Shown in pieces: positions 26,296 through 34,761 of a stretch of 51,972 nt of DNA. Location of the stretch: positions 6,549 through 58,520 of the forward strand of contig DADP01000040.1 in the NCBI GenBank assembly GCA_002495025.1, in the 5' to 3' direction. Position 1 is the stretch's first letter, and every line of letters begins with the position of its first letter. The notes under the pieces were generated by a model, which ran no database searches, had not been told where the DNA came from, and saw only the letters and a program-made list of their open reading frames with translations. This DNA comes from Desulfurococcaceae archaeon UBA285 (GTDB taxonomy: Archaea > Thermoproteota > Thermoprotei_A > Sulfolobales > Desulfurococcaceae). A program made the position numbers and the translations under genes.

Positions 26296-27315
26296 TTGAA
26301 TATTGATATTGCCAGTGTATACCGAGATATATATACTACACCCACACAAGAAGCAGTTGAACTAGCATTAAAATACGGTTATCTACCATACATGGTTCAG
26401 AGATATATTGATATGCTGGGATTAAACAATACACTTAAACTACTAGAAGCATTTGAAAAAAGAGTTAAACCAGTAGTTAGAACAAACACGCTACTTATAC
26501 AACCAAGAGAATTAAAAAAGAGACTTGAAAAACTGGGTTTCCAGCTCGAAGAAATACCATGGTCTCGAGAATCATACTGGGTTGTATCTCAGCCGGAGTC
26601 GCCGTCAATAGGTGCTACACACGAGTATTTAAAAGGCTACTACTACGTCCATAGAGATGCAACCAGCTTAATCCCCGTATATCTAGCTCTACACGAATAC
26701 AGTGGAGACGTCTTAGACGCCTGTGCCGCGCCCGGTGGAAAAGCAACTTTTACAGCGCAATTACTCCACGATAAGGGAGTAGTATACGCCAACGACCTCG
26801 TCCTCTATAGATTAAAAGCTGTAATAGGACACATAGCTAGAATGAAATTAAACAATATAATTGTAACTTGGAGTGATGCTAGAAAACTACGAGATAAATT
26901 GAAAAAGAGGTTTTACAGAGTACTTCTAGATGCACCTTGCAGTGGGGAAGGAAGGATCTCTGTCGACCCAGGTAGGAAAACTAGAACAAGCCTCTTAGAC
27001 CTAGCAATCATGGTTAAACGAGAAATAGAACTACTCTATTCTCTAGCAGACCTCGTCGAGAAAAACGGGCTACTAGTATACATTACTTGTAGTATTGCAC
27101 CCGAAGAAAACGAGTACGTAGTCAACAAGGTACTAGAAGCTAGAAGCGACCTCGAAGTCGTAGAACCACCATTAAAACTATTCAATTACGCAAAGGGATT
27201 AACAGAATATAGAAGTCTAAAATTCAAAGACGAATTAGAACACTGTATAAGGATATGGCCCCACATTCATGGATTATTCGGGTATACAATATGCCTACTC
27301 AGAAAAAGAAACTAG
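26296..27315 (+). CDS. NOL1/NOP2/Sun-family RNA (cytosine-5) methyltransferase
   Basis: Transfers methyl from SAM to C5 of cytosine in tRNA or rRNA. The SAM site is DACAAPGGKATF. The two catalytic cysteines are in DAPCSGEG and YITCSIAPEENE, the NSUN pattern. A partial N-terminal RNA-binding part (PVVRTNTLL) is present and no PUA domain is fused. Instead the next gene encodes a Nip7/PUA-like protein that overlaps by 25 bases, suggesting they act together. The TTG start directly follows the previous stop, with GAGGAG upstream. Confidence 0.92.
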   Translation: MNIDIASVYRDIYTTPTQEAVELALKYGYLPYMVQRYIDMLGLNNTLKLLEAFEKRVKPVVRTNTLLIQPRELKKRLEKLGFQLEEIPWSRESYWVVSQPESPSIGATHEYLKGYYYVHRDATSLIPVYLALHEYSGDVLDACAAPGGKATFTAQLLHDKGVVYANDLVLYRLKAVIGHIARMKLNNIIVTWSDARKLRDKLKKRFYRVLLDAPCSGEGRISVDPGRKTRTSLLDLAIMVKREIELLYSLADLVEKNGLLVYITCSIAPEENEYVVNKVLEARSDLEVVEPPLKLFNYAKGLTEYRSLKFKDELEHCIRIWPHIHGLFGYTICLLRKRN

Positions 27316-27809
27316 AATTTAAACAGGGACGCTTACCCAGTAAACTAAGAGATAGACTAGCAGATTTTGTGAGAAAACTATATGGAGAAGAATTCATAGA
27401 TTTAATACCAGTAAACCTAAAATATGTGTGTTTCGAGCGTGATTTATGTCTTATATACGAGAAGCCATTACGTGGATTAGACAATTTAACTGTTTTATTT
27501 AATGCTCCATGGATAGCTATATATGTAAATAAACACGTTCTCCCATCAATACCACTAGTAGCCAGGATCTACAGGGAGAAGGGAGTAAGAGCAGCTATTG
27601 TAGTGAAAGAACAGGGCGTTAAAGCATTTCTATATGGAAACGACATCCTCGTGGAGAGCGTACTGAAAAAAATACCCCCGGATAAAGGGGTTTACACGGT
27701 AATTGACGGAGAAGACGGTGAGATACTAGGATTTGTAGAGTGGAGTGAAAAGAAAAAAGTCTATGTTAACCTATATGATATAGGCTTGTTTCTACGAAAA
27801 CTCGGTTAA
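27291..27809 (+). CDS. Nip7-like PUA-domain RNA-binding protein
   Basis: A protein of 172 residues when started at ATG 27291 (MPTQKKKLEF); the frame extends further back but only through the coding sequence of the methyltransferase. The C-terminal part (GVYTVIDGEDGEILGFVEW, then VNLYDIGLFLRKLG) has the shape of a PUA domain as in Nip7, which takes part in rRNA maturation. Pairing with an m5C methyltransferase supports an RNA-binding partner role. It converges on the next gene with a 4-base overlap. Confidence 0.75.
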   Translation: MPTQKKKLEFKQGRLPSKLRDRLADFVRKLYGEEFIDLIPVNLKYVCFERDLCLIYEKPLRGLDNLTVLFNAPWIAIYVNKHVLPSIPLVARIYREKGVRAAIVVKEQGVKAFLYGNDILVESVLKKIPPDKGVYTVIDGEDGEILGFVEWSEKKKVYVNLYDIGLFLRKLG

Positions 27810-28474
27810 TACTCGAGTATTTGATTAGTGGATAGTTTCTTCCCAATATAACGTGCTATCTCTCTTGGTACGAGAACAAATAGTTTGCCATGGTCTCTAC
27901 TCTCTAGGGCTTTATACACCATGTAAACTACTTCCATGTAGTTTTCACTACATGCTGGTAGTAGTTTACTTGCTAGTATTACATCTAGTTGAATTGGTAG
28001 ATCAGAAATGAATCTCTGTATGTTTTTCACTATTGACTCTTCTAATTGGTTTTCTCCGTGTTTTGCTAGTTCTTCTATAATACCCAGTACTCTTTCCTCG
28101 CTGTCAATGTATTGTAGAAGACTGTTTAAGTAATGTATTGTTTTCTCGTAGACTACTTGGTATTCTTCATATTCTTCTATACTTAGATCTCTTCTTTGAA
28201 GTCTTCTTGTTTTCTCGAGGTATTTTGCTAGTTGAACAAGACTAGTAGCTATATTCATAGAGGTTAGTGTATTAGTGAATTCTAGTTTTTCTTGTAGTAG
28301 TGCTAGTGCGTTGAGAAATAGTATTGTTTCTTTATCGCAATTGTTTACTACTATGTACAACTTCCACGTGTTTCGCAGGTGTTCGTGTATTTTACTGAGT
28401 GCTCTCTGCAGATTACTTGGTGTTTCATCACCTATGAAACCAATGATAAAAACTATTCTATTTAGGTTATTCAT
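27806..28474 (-). CDS. Hypothetical protein at the end of the nucleoside operon
   Basis: A protein of 222 residues I do not recognise. The N-terminus (RIVFIIGFIGDE, then WKLYIVVNNCDKETILFL) looks like an alpha/beta domain. Residues of about 75-150 are helical and charged (LEKTRRLQRRDLSIEEYEEY). The last third returns to alpha/beta (LDVILASKLLP, then KLFVLVPREIARYIGKKL). It is 15 bases after the PfkB gene on the same strand, so it belongs to the phosphoesterase-uridine phosphorylase-PfkB transcript. The function is unknown. Confidence 0.65.
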   Translation of the reverse strand: MNNLNRIVFIIGFIGDETPSNLQRALSKIHEHLRNTWKLYIVVNNCDKETILFLNALALLQEKLEFTNTLTSMNIATSLVQLAKYLEKTRRLQRRDLSIEEYEEYQVVYEKTIHYLNSLLQYIDSEERVLGIIEELAKHGENQLEESIVKNIQRFISDLPIQLDVILASKLLPACSENYMEVVYMVYKALESRDHGKLFVLVPREIARYIGKKLSTNQILEY

Positions 28475-28489
28475 TTATTCAGCAGCCTG

Positions 28490-29428
28490 CTATATATTGC
28501 AAATTGTTTTTTCAACTATGGTTTTTTCTAGTTGTATTGAGAATTGTTTTTCATCATAGACTAGTATGCTTCCTCTATAGCCTACTTTTAAAGCACCAGC
28601 TGTTACACCGTACATTAATGCTTCTGCTGGGTCTTTTTCCTCGAGGTATCTAGCATTGAAAAACGCGTTGAACGCGTCGCCAGCGCCCGTTGTATCAACT
28701 GGTTTTCTAAGTGGCTGGGATCTAGCTGTGTAGCATAGTCCACTTGGCTCAATTAGTGTAGCCCCCTTTGATCCTTGTTTAACAACTATGTATGAAACAC
28801 CATACTTGAATATTGTTTGGGGCTTTAACCACTCTTTTACTTTAGTGTATTCCTTTTCGTTGAGAAACAATATGTTAATGTATTCTAGGATCTCTTTGTT
28901 TCGAGGCAGGCCTTCAACGTATCCACCTGGATCATATGTTATAATGAGGGGGTGTTTTCTAGCTCTTTTAGCTATTTCAACTGCTAGTTCAACCGGTATA
29001 GAAGCCATGTGTAAAATATTTGCTTTTTCCACTAGTTCGCCGGGTATATCTGTTTCTCTGAGTTCCTGGTTTGCACCTGGATATCTAATCATTATTCTCT
29101 CTCCACTCTGTAAAACCATTACTACTACGAGGCCTGGCTGTTGATCAACTAGTTTAACGTATTTTATTGAAACACCTAGTTTCTCTAGATGAGACAGTAG
29201 TTCTAGTGCTAGTGGATGTCTAGATACAGATGCAATTAAAAAAGAAGAATGACCATATTGTGCAACTGCTGCAGCATAGTTTGAAGCTGCACCTCCGGGT
29301 CTAATGTCCAAGTCTCGTGCACGAGTACTTTCATCAGGACCTGGAATAGAGTCTACATAGAAAACCATGTCTATATTGAAGTTTCCAACTGCTAAATGTA
29401 TATATTTATTGTCCAATTCTATCTCCAC
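28490..29428 (-). CDS. PfkB-family sugar kinase, possible ribose-1-phosphate kinase
   Basis: A ribokinase-fold kinase of about 310 residues: AVGNFNIDMVFYVD start, RPGGAASNYAAAVAQYG, and the catalytic DTTGAGDAFNAFF. It overlaps the uridine phosphorylase gene by 10 bases. Since that enzyme yields ribose 1-phosphate and AMP phosphorylase is nearby, the known archaeal ADP-dependent ribose-1-phosphate kinase is the best guess; adenosine kinase, ribokinase or another sugar kinase remain possible. The listed start is GTG; TTG at 29416 with GGAGAT upstream is a good alternative. Confidence 0.85.
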   Translation of the reverse strand: MEIELDNKYIHLAVGNFNIDMVFYVDSIPGPDESTRARDLDIRPGGAASNYAAAVAQYGHSSFLIASVSRHPLALELLSHLEKLGVSIKYVKLVDQQPGLVVVMVLQSGERIMIRYPGANQELRETDIPGELVEKANILHMASIPVELAVEIAKRARKHPLIITYDPGGYVEGLPRNKEILEYINILFLNEKEYTKVKEWLKPQTIFKYGVSYIVVKQGSKGATLIEPSGLCYTARSQPLRKPVDTTGAGDAFNAFFNARYLEEKDPAEALMYGVTAGALKVGYRGSILVYDEKQFSIQLEKTIVEKTICNI

Positions 29429-30267
29429 TGTATACTCTTTATAATTCCAGGTGTAATGTACTTTTTACCTAGTTTTCTTTTTTCCTCGTCCCATTCATAG
29501 AGTATTTTTACTGCTTCATTAGCTACTTTTATTGCTTCTTCTACTCCAACACCTGGTTGGAATTCCCCGGTTTCTCTATTAGCTATAGCTGCACATACAG
29601 CACCTGCTCTAAGCCCGTAGATGTTTGCCAGAGTAAAGATGACTGAAGCCTCCATTTCAAAGTTTAATACATTTGCACTCCTCAAATACTCTATTAATCC
29701 ACGCTGGAATGGCGGTAAATAGTCTTTAAATCCAGGGCGTTCTTGTCCAACATAGAAGCTATCACTACTTGCCGTTAATCCAACATGGTAGTTGACACCC
29801 AATGATTCAGCCGCCTCTATTAAAGCCAAGACTACGTCATAGCTTGCAACAGCAGGGTATTCAGGCATAACGTAGTGTTTACTAGTACCTTCAAGTCTCA
29901 CTGCACCCGTTGAAATCACTAGGTCTCCAAGACCTATTTCTTTTTTCAAAGCACCCGTTGTTCCAACTCTAATAAATACTTCTGCACCAACCCTGGCGAG
30001 TTCTTCGATTGCAATCGCTGTTGAAGGCGCTCCAATACCCGTACTCGTAGAAGATATAAATACACCTTTGTAGTAGCCGCTGTAAGTAACGTATTCTCTA
30101 TGTGTAGCCACATGCCATGATTTATCCCAGTATTTAGCTATATGTGGAACTCTCTCCGGGTCTCCGGGGAGCAATACGTATTTACTTACATCTCCTGGTT
30201 TAATCATTAAGTGGTATTGCAGTCCAGACTCTGTTTCGGGGCGGCTTGCATCTTTAAACTTACTCAT
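29419..30267 (-). CDS. udp: Uridine phosphorylase (nucleoside phosphorylase family)
   Basis: Splits a nucleoside with phosphate into base and ribose 1-phosphate. LLPGDPERVPHIAKYW, the STGIGAPSTAIAIEEL phosphate loop, GTTGALKKEIGLGDLVI and LNFEMEASVIFTLA are typical of the NP-I uridine phosphorylase branch. I start at ATG 30267 (282 residues), with GGTG six bases upstream, overlapping nothing. The next gene downstream is a PfkB kinase. Purine nucleosides are a possible alternative substrate. Confidence 0.9.
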   Translation of the reverse strand: MSKFKDASRPETESGLQYHLMIKPGDVSKYVLLPGDPERVPHIAKYWDKSWHVATHREYVTYSGYYKGVFISSTSTGIGAPSTAIAIEELARVGAEVFIRVGTTGALKKEIGLGDLVISTGAVRLEGTSKHYVMPEYPAVASYDVVLALIEAAESLGVNYHVGLTASSDSFYVGQERPGFKDYLPPFQRGLIEYLRSANVLNFEMEASVIFTLANIYGLRAGAVCAAIANRETGEFQPGVGVEEAIKVANEAVKILYEWDEEKRKLGKKYITPGIIKSIQWR

Positions 30268-30268
30268 G

Positions 30269-30790
30269 CTATACACCTAGAAAGTGTATTTGTGTCTTTA
30301 AAGACCCAGTATCTAGTATTGCATAAGTTGACTTCCCAGTTAAATACCCACATACTTCTCCTGGATTTAATAGTATTCTATTATTTTCTTCTTCAAGTAC
30401 ATATCTATGTGTGTGTCCATAGAAGACGCCGTCTACACTGAGAGATCTTAGGAGAGCTCGAGCAATACTCTCTGTGAATTCAATACCATTGTATCCATGC
30501 ATTAAGAGGAATTTACGGTTTTCAACTTCTATAATTGTAGGCTCTGAGTAAAACAACCACCCGTATTTGTCGAATAGTGTTTTCAATTGTTGTATATCAC
30601 CATCATTGTTGCCTCTAACTGCTATTACAGGTGTATTCTTGACTATTTCAGCTAGTTGGCGGACTACAAATGGGCTTATAATGTCTCCTAAGTGAATAAT
30701 TAATTCAACTCTGTGTTCAAGGAGTTCTTGTATAGTCTTCTTCAATAAGGGTAGATTATCATGGCTATCGCTTATTACACCAATCAACAA
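30269..30790 (-). CDS. YfcE/MJ0936-type metallophosphoesterase
   Basis: A calcineurin-like phosphodiesterase of 173 residues. All metal-ligand motifs are present: ISDSHDN near the start, HLGDIISPFVV, RGNNDG, MHGYNG and YGHTHR, then LLNPGEV. Family members hydrolyse phosphodiesters such as cyclic nucleotides or model substrates; the natural substrate is not known. It is the first gene of the run with uridine phosphorylase and the PfkB kinase. A degenerate relative is at 34109. Confidence 0.9.
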   Translation of the reverse strand: MLIGVISDSHDNLPLLKKTIQELLEHRVELIIHLGDIISPFVVRQLAEIVKNTPVIAVRGNNDGDIQQLKTLFDKYGWLFYSEPTIIEVENRKFLLMHGYNGIEFTESIARALLRSLSVDGVFYGHTHRYVLEEENNRILLNPGEVCGYLTGKSTYAILDTGSLKTQIHFLGV

Positions 30791-30846
30791 GTATGTAACA
30801 CCCGGTATTACAGGGTATTAAGTAGTAGAAGTGGGTAAAAAAGAAT

Positions 30847-31419
30847 CTATTCTACTTTGATTTTTACTCCTCTACCTTCTTCTTTACCTATTTTCTTGAG
30901 TTTAACTTCTAATACACCATTTTTATAACTGGCTTTAGCAGATGATGGGTCTACTTTACTCGGTAGATCTACTTCTTTATAGTACTTCCTCTTGTCATTA
31001 CTTGCATTAATAATGAGGGTTTTGCCGTCTTCTGTGACTTTAACATCTATTTTCTCCTTGTCTACTCCGGGTATTTCAGCTACAACTGTTATTTCGTTTT
31101 CAGATTCAAACACATCTACTAGTGGTTCTCTTTCCTCGACTATTTCTGGTTTTCCACGTACTCTCCTTACATTGCCGAATTCTCTAATTATTGGTTTTCC
31201 ATCGGGGCCTATAGTAATACTGAAACCATATACAACTGGACCCTCTATTCTCTCGAATTTCTCGTATTCTCTAGGTCTATACTCTCTAAGCCCCTCAAAG
31301 AATCTCTTTTCAAATTCGCGCATAAACCTCATTAGATCCTCGAATATTCTATCAATGTCGAAGAATTCATCTTCATCCCAATACCTTCTTCTTCTACGCC
31401 ACCATTCATCCCAGCTCAT
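30847..31419 (-). CDS. hsp20: Small heat-shock protein (Hsp20/alpha-crystallin)
   Basis: A 190-residue chaperone that holds unfolding proteins. The N-terminus is rich in Trp, Arg, Phe and Glu (WDEWWRRRRRYWDED). The alpha-crystallin domain spans about 95-185 (DVFESENEITVVAEIPGVD, DLPSKVDPSSAKASYKNGVL, LEVKLKK). It ends with KIKVE and lacks an obvious IxI tail. GGTG stands seven bases before the ATG. It has its own upstream A+T-rich promoter region, shared with the divergent YjbQ gene. Confidence 0.93.
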   Translation of the reverse strand: MSWDEWWRRRRRYWDEDEFFDIDRIFEDLMRFMREFEKRFFEGLREYRPREYEKFERIEGPVVYGFSITIGPDGKPIIREFGNVRRVRGKPEIVEEREPLVDVFESENEITVVAEIPGVDKEKIDVKVTEDGKTLIINASNDKRKYYKEVDLPSKVDPSSAKASYKNGVLEVKLKKIGKEEGRGVKIKVE

Positions 31420-31503
31420 AGAACAACACCAATACTATTATTGTTTTCGTGTCTTTTATGTATTTATTGGTGTATCTACTTGTTATGATATAGGTGGGTG
31501 CTT

Positions 31504-31923
31504 TTGAGTAGGGTTTTTATAGATACCATTAGAGTTAAAACTACCGAGAGATTTCAATTAATTGATATAACTAGTAGAGTAGAAGAAATAGTTGAAAAAT
31601 CAGGTGTGAAAAACGGTATTGTTCTTGTTTACGCCCCCCATGCAACAGTTGCAATTATTGTTAATGAACACGAATCTGGTTTAATAAACGACTTATTACA
31701 GAAAGCAAAAGAGTTTACAGAGCCCGGTAGCTCCAAGTGGAGGCACAATGCAATTGATGATAATGCCCATGCACACATTGGCTCTGCTTTCTTCGGGTCT
31801 GACAGAGTACTACCCGTTGTTAACAGCCGTATATTGAGGGGTACGTGGCAAAACATCTTTTTACTTGAAATGGATGGTCCGAGACCCACGCGTGAAATAG
31901 TAGTAGTGGTTATAGGTGAGTAA
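31504..31923 (+). CDS. YjbQ/UPF0047 family protein
   Basis: A member of the YjbQ family (sometimes annotated as secondary thiamine-phosphate synthase). VYAPHATVAIIVNEHESGL, KWRHNAIDDNAHAHIGSAFFG and LGTWQ-like GTWQNIFLLEMDGPR supply the conserved His residues. It is about 140 residues. I prefer TTG 31504, which has AGGTGG six bases upstream, over GTG 31498. The next gene, nicotinate phosphoribosyltransferase, starts 2 bases after its stop, so they are coupled. Physiological role uncertain. Confidence 0.87.
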   Translation: MSRVFIDTIRVKTTERFQLIDITSRVEEIVEKSGVKNGIVLVYAPHATVAIIVNEHESGLINDLLQKAKEFTEPGSSKWRHNAIDDNAHAHIGSAFFGSDRVLPVVNSRILRGTWQNIFLLEMDGPRPTREIVVVVIGE

Positions 31924-31924
31924 A

Positions 31925-33100
31925 ATGAGGTTTTACATAGCCTCGGAAGAAGATATTTTAAATGGAGTGGTAACAGACATATACTTTGTTAGAACAAAAA
32001 AGATCCTCGAAGCTAAGAAACTACGTAGAAAGGTTAGAATGGAATTCCACGTTGTAAAACTACCAAGAGGGTATGAATGGGCTGTATTCGCTGGGCTTGA
32101 AGAAGCACTCTACCTACTCAAAGACAAACCAGTAACAGTATACTCTATGCCCGAGGGAACACTATTCAAAGCTGGAGAACCATTAATGATACTAGAGGGA
32201 TATCTAGACGACATTGTCCTCTACGAGACAGCACTACTAGGAATACTTAGACACTATACTAGTATAGCATCAAAAGCAGCTAGAATAAAAAAACTAGCTG
32301 GTGATAAAACAGTATTATTCTTTGGATTACGCGCGCTACACCCAGCAATAGCACCAATGATTGATAGAGCAGCATATATTGGAGGAGTAGACGCTGTTTC
32401 AGGATATGCTAGTGCAAAATACCTTGGATTAAAACCACAGGGTACAATGCCACACGCTCTAATAATAGCATTTGGAAACCAAGTAGAGGCCTGGAAGGCC
32501 TTTGACGAAGTAATAGAGCCAGACGTGCCGAGAATAATGCTTGTAGACACATTCTACGATGAGAGAATAGAGGCGTTAATGGCTGCTCAAACACTAGGCG
32601 AGAGACTACACGGTGTTAGACTGGACACTCCAAGTAGTAGAAGAGGAAATATGAAGCAAATAGTTGAAGAAGTACGCTGGACACTAGATATCCATGGATA
32701 TAAAAACGTAAAAATAGTAGTTAGTGGCGGGATAGATGAAAAAGAAATAGTAGAATTGAAACCACTAGTAGACGCCTTTGGGGTTGGAACATCTATATCT
32801 ATGCCTCCATCAATAGATATAAGTGCAGACATCGTGGAAATATATGAAGATAGAGTGTGGAAGCCAATAACAAAAAGAGGTAAACTACCAGGTGCTAAAC
32901 AAGTCTATAGAAAGAGGCCTGGTTTAAACGACATAGTAACACTACTTGATAATCCAGGAAGTATTCCAGATGGATATACACCACTACTACGCAAATACAT
33001 AGAGAATGGTAAACTACTAGTTGAACTACCAAGTCTAGAGGATATTAGAAGATATGTATTAGAGCAACTGAGAGAAGTAGGTGAACCCCAACCAATATGA
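31925..33100 (+). CDS. pncB: Nicotinate phosphoribosyltransferase
   Basis: Makes nicotinate mononucleotide from nicotinate and PRPP in NAD salvage. It has FGLRALHPAIAPMIDRAAYI, RLDTPSSRRGNM (near the PRPP/phosphate site) and VVSGGIDEKEIVEL in a type II PRTase barrel. At 391 residues from ATG 31925 it fits the archaeal form. GGTGAG is four bases upstream of the ATG. Together with nadM at 15478 the window holds two steps of the NAD route. Confidence 0.92.
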   Translation: MRFYIASEEDILNGVVTDIYFVRTKKILEAKKLRRKVRMEFHVVKLPRGYEWAVFAGLEEALYLLKDKPVTVYSMPEGTLFKAGEPLMILEGYLDDIVLYETALLGILRHYTSIASKAARIKKLAGDKTVLFFGLRALHPAIAPMIDRAAYIGGVDAVSGYASAKYLGLKPQGTMPHALIIAFGNQVEAWKAFDEVIEPDVPRIMLVDTFYDERIEALMAAQTLGERLHGVRLDTPSSRRGNMKQIVEEVRWTLDIHGYKNVKIVVSGGIDEKEIVELKPLVDAFGVGTSISMPPSIDISADIVEIYEDRVWKPITKRGKLPGAKQVYRKRPGLNDIVTLLDNPGSIPDGYTPLLRKYIENGKLLVELPSLEDIRRYVLEQLREVGEPQPI

Positions 33101-33114
33101 GGTAATATCAAGTA

Positions 33115-34104
33115 ATGCAACACAATACAATACTCGATCATTACTATTTAGAACTAAAAAACAACTGTCTAGCAGTTGTAGTTGGAAACCACCATTCACA
33201 GTTTTTCATTGTAGGCTATATTAAGTACTGTAGTACAACACACGAGAAAATATGGCGTAGAGGAGGAGACAACTACGAGAGGCTTGTTAAAACATACACT
33301 CCTAGAGTAGTTAGAGAATACACTGAGTGGAAAACATATATTCCATTCTACGACTCCGAAGTCCCCGTTATACCCGCGGATACTATTTCAAAAATATATG
33401 ATCCAGTAATGAGAACACTGGAACTACATAGTCGAATACAAGATACTCTAGAAGAAATAGCACTTGAATTCACTCACGAAGTAGAATCAAATACGAGTGT
33501 ATTACCTGGTATAACAGGCTCTCTTCTACCAGGTATTCACAATCCAAGTATTAGCGACCTCGACTTTATTGTATATGGAGCAAAGAATTCTCTTGATGTA
33601 ATAGAATTCATTTCTGAAAACAGAGATGTATTCCAGGAGTTCAAGAGTGAAAGACTCGCCAAGTGGAGTAGAGATGTTGCTATAATCACTGGATTATCAC
33701 CGAGAGAAGTAGTTAAATTCTATAGGAATTGGAGAAGAGGTGTTTTTAGAGGTAAAGAGTACTCTGTAATATACAATAATGGAGTGAGAGGCGAGATATT
33801 CACACTACCAGCTTATAAAACACTTGGTAGAGTAAAACTAGTAGTTGAAATACGTGGTGGATTAGAAGCTCTGAATTATCCTTCACTCTCAGAGGTATTA
33901 TCGTATAAATTACTAGAAGCTGGCATAATTAATCCATTTGATATTGGTGAAATACTGAGTTTTGAAGCCCTCTATATTCCCGGGTTATTTGAGGGGGGAT
34001 TGTTTGAAGTTAATGGTTTACTTCAATGTAATTACATTGATGAATCATGTAGAATAGTAGTTGGTGTACACGAAGTAGAAACCAATATGAAGTATCTTGG
34101 TTGA
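33115..34104 (+). CDS. Predicted nucleotidyltransferase (COG1665-like)
   Basis: A 329-residue protein with a nucleotidyltransferase signature: GITGSLLPG (Gly135-Ser136) followed by SDLDFIVYG (Asp148, Asp150). The N-terminal 130 residues include a small beta-rich part with LAVVVGNHHSQFFIVGYI. Function is not established for archaeal members; possible targets are RNA ends, proteins or small molecules. It lies 14 bases after pncB and overlaps the next gene's earliest start, so the four genes from 31504 to 34678 form one operon. Confidence 0.75.
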   Translation: MQHNTILDHYYLELKNNCLAVVVGNHHSQFFIVGYIKYCSTTHEKIWRRGGDNYERLVKTYTPRVVREYTEWKTYIPFYDSEVPVIPADTISKIYDPVMRTLELHSRIQDTLEEIALEFTHEVESNTSVLPGITGSLLPGIHNPSISDLDFIVYGAKNSLDVIEFISENRDVFQEFKSERLAKWSRDVAIITGLSPREVVKFYRNWRRGVFRGKEYSVIYNNGVRGEIFTLPAYKTLGRVKLVVEIRGGLEALNYPSLSEVLSYKLLEAGIINPFDIGEILSFEALYIPGLFEGGLFEVNGLLQCNYIDESCRIVVGVHEVETNMKYLG

Positions 34105-34108
34105 AATA

Positions 34109-34678
34109 ATGGTTAGACTACTACTAGTTAGTGATTTAATGGGTTTTAAACACTATACTGGTTTAATATGCTACCTCTACGAGAAGCTCCATGCAGATTC
34201 AACTATACTACTTGGAAACACTATTTCACCCTCTATAGTGAGACAACTAGTTGAAAACTGTAATATGAGAGTATATGGCGTACTCGGTAGATACGATAAT
34301 GCTTCTCTAGCATCAATTCTCATAGAAGTAAACGGGTTACTCGAGTGTAAATCAATAATGGTTAAAGATGTATCTATATATGGATACGGTTTATCTGGTT
34401 GTGAGCCAAGACGAGTCGAGAAGATAGATATACTTGTTTCAAGTATCCCCGGTAGAAAATACACTTGTTGTACAAAGTGCTCTGACATGGTTGATAGAAT
34501 TATAGAATACTTAAAACCCAGATTGATTATTACAGGGGGTTGCAGTAGATCATGTCAAAGTGGAAACACGTTGTCCCCGGGTAGAGCAAGCAATGGATTT
34601 ATAGGTTTACTAAATTACGAAAACGGAGAATACGTCTTCAACGAAATAGATTTATTGAGAGTAGTTGAGACAACATAG
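34109..34678 (+). CDS. Degenerate metallophosphoesterase-like protein
   Basis: About 189 residues from ATG 34109. The segment order copies the YfcE-type phosphoesterase at 30269, but the metal ligands are gone: LLLVSDLMGF for ISDSHDN, ILLGNTISPSIVRQL for HLGDIISPFVVRQL, VLGRYDNA for RGNNDG, and TGGCSRSC for YGHTHR. NTLSPGRASNGFIGLL matches the LNPG region. It also holds CCTKC and CSRSC cysteine groups. It is probably not a phosphodiesterase and may bind metal through cysteines or act as a partner of the preceding nucleotidyltransferase. This is inference from alignment by eye. Confidence 0.7.
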   Translation: MVRLLLVSDLMGFKHYTGLICYLYEKLHADSTILLGNTISPSIVRQLVENCNMRVYGVLGRYDNASLASILIEVNGLLECKSIMVKDVSIYGYGLSGCEPRRVEKIDILVSSIPGRKYTCCTKCSDMVDRIIEYLKPRLIITGGCSRSCQSGNTLSPGRASNGFIGLLNYENGEYVFNEIDLLRVVETT

Positions 34679-34717
34679 TGTTGTTTGAAACCCTTCTCAT
34701 TTCAACCATTATTCAGG

Positions 34718-34728
34718 TTTTAAATATC
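34718..34728 (+). promoter_or_regulatory. TATA box of the ADP-forming acyl-CoA synthetase gene
   Basis: TTTTAAATATC lies about 40 bases upstream of the ATG, and GGGGGT follows just before the start codon, giving a short leader with a clear ribosome site. Confidence 0.5.
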
Positions 34729-34761
34729 TAAATTTTTATTTATCCCACAGGGGGTTAGAAA

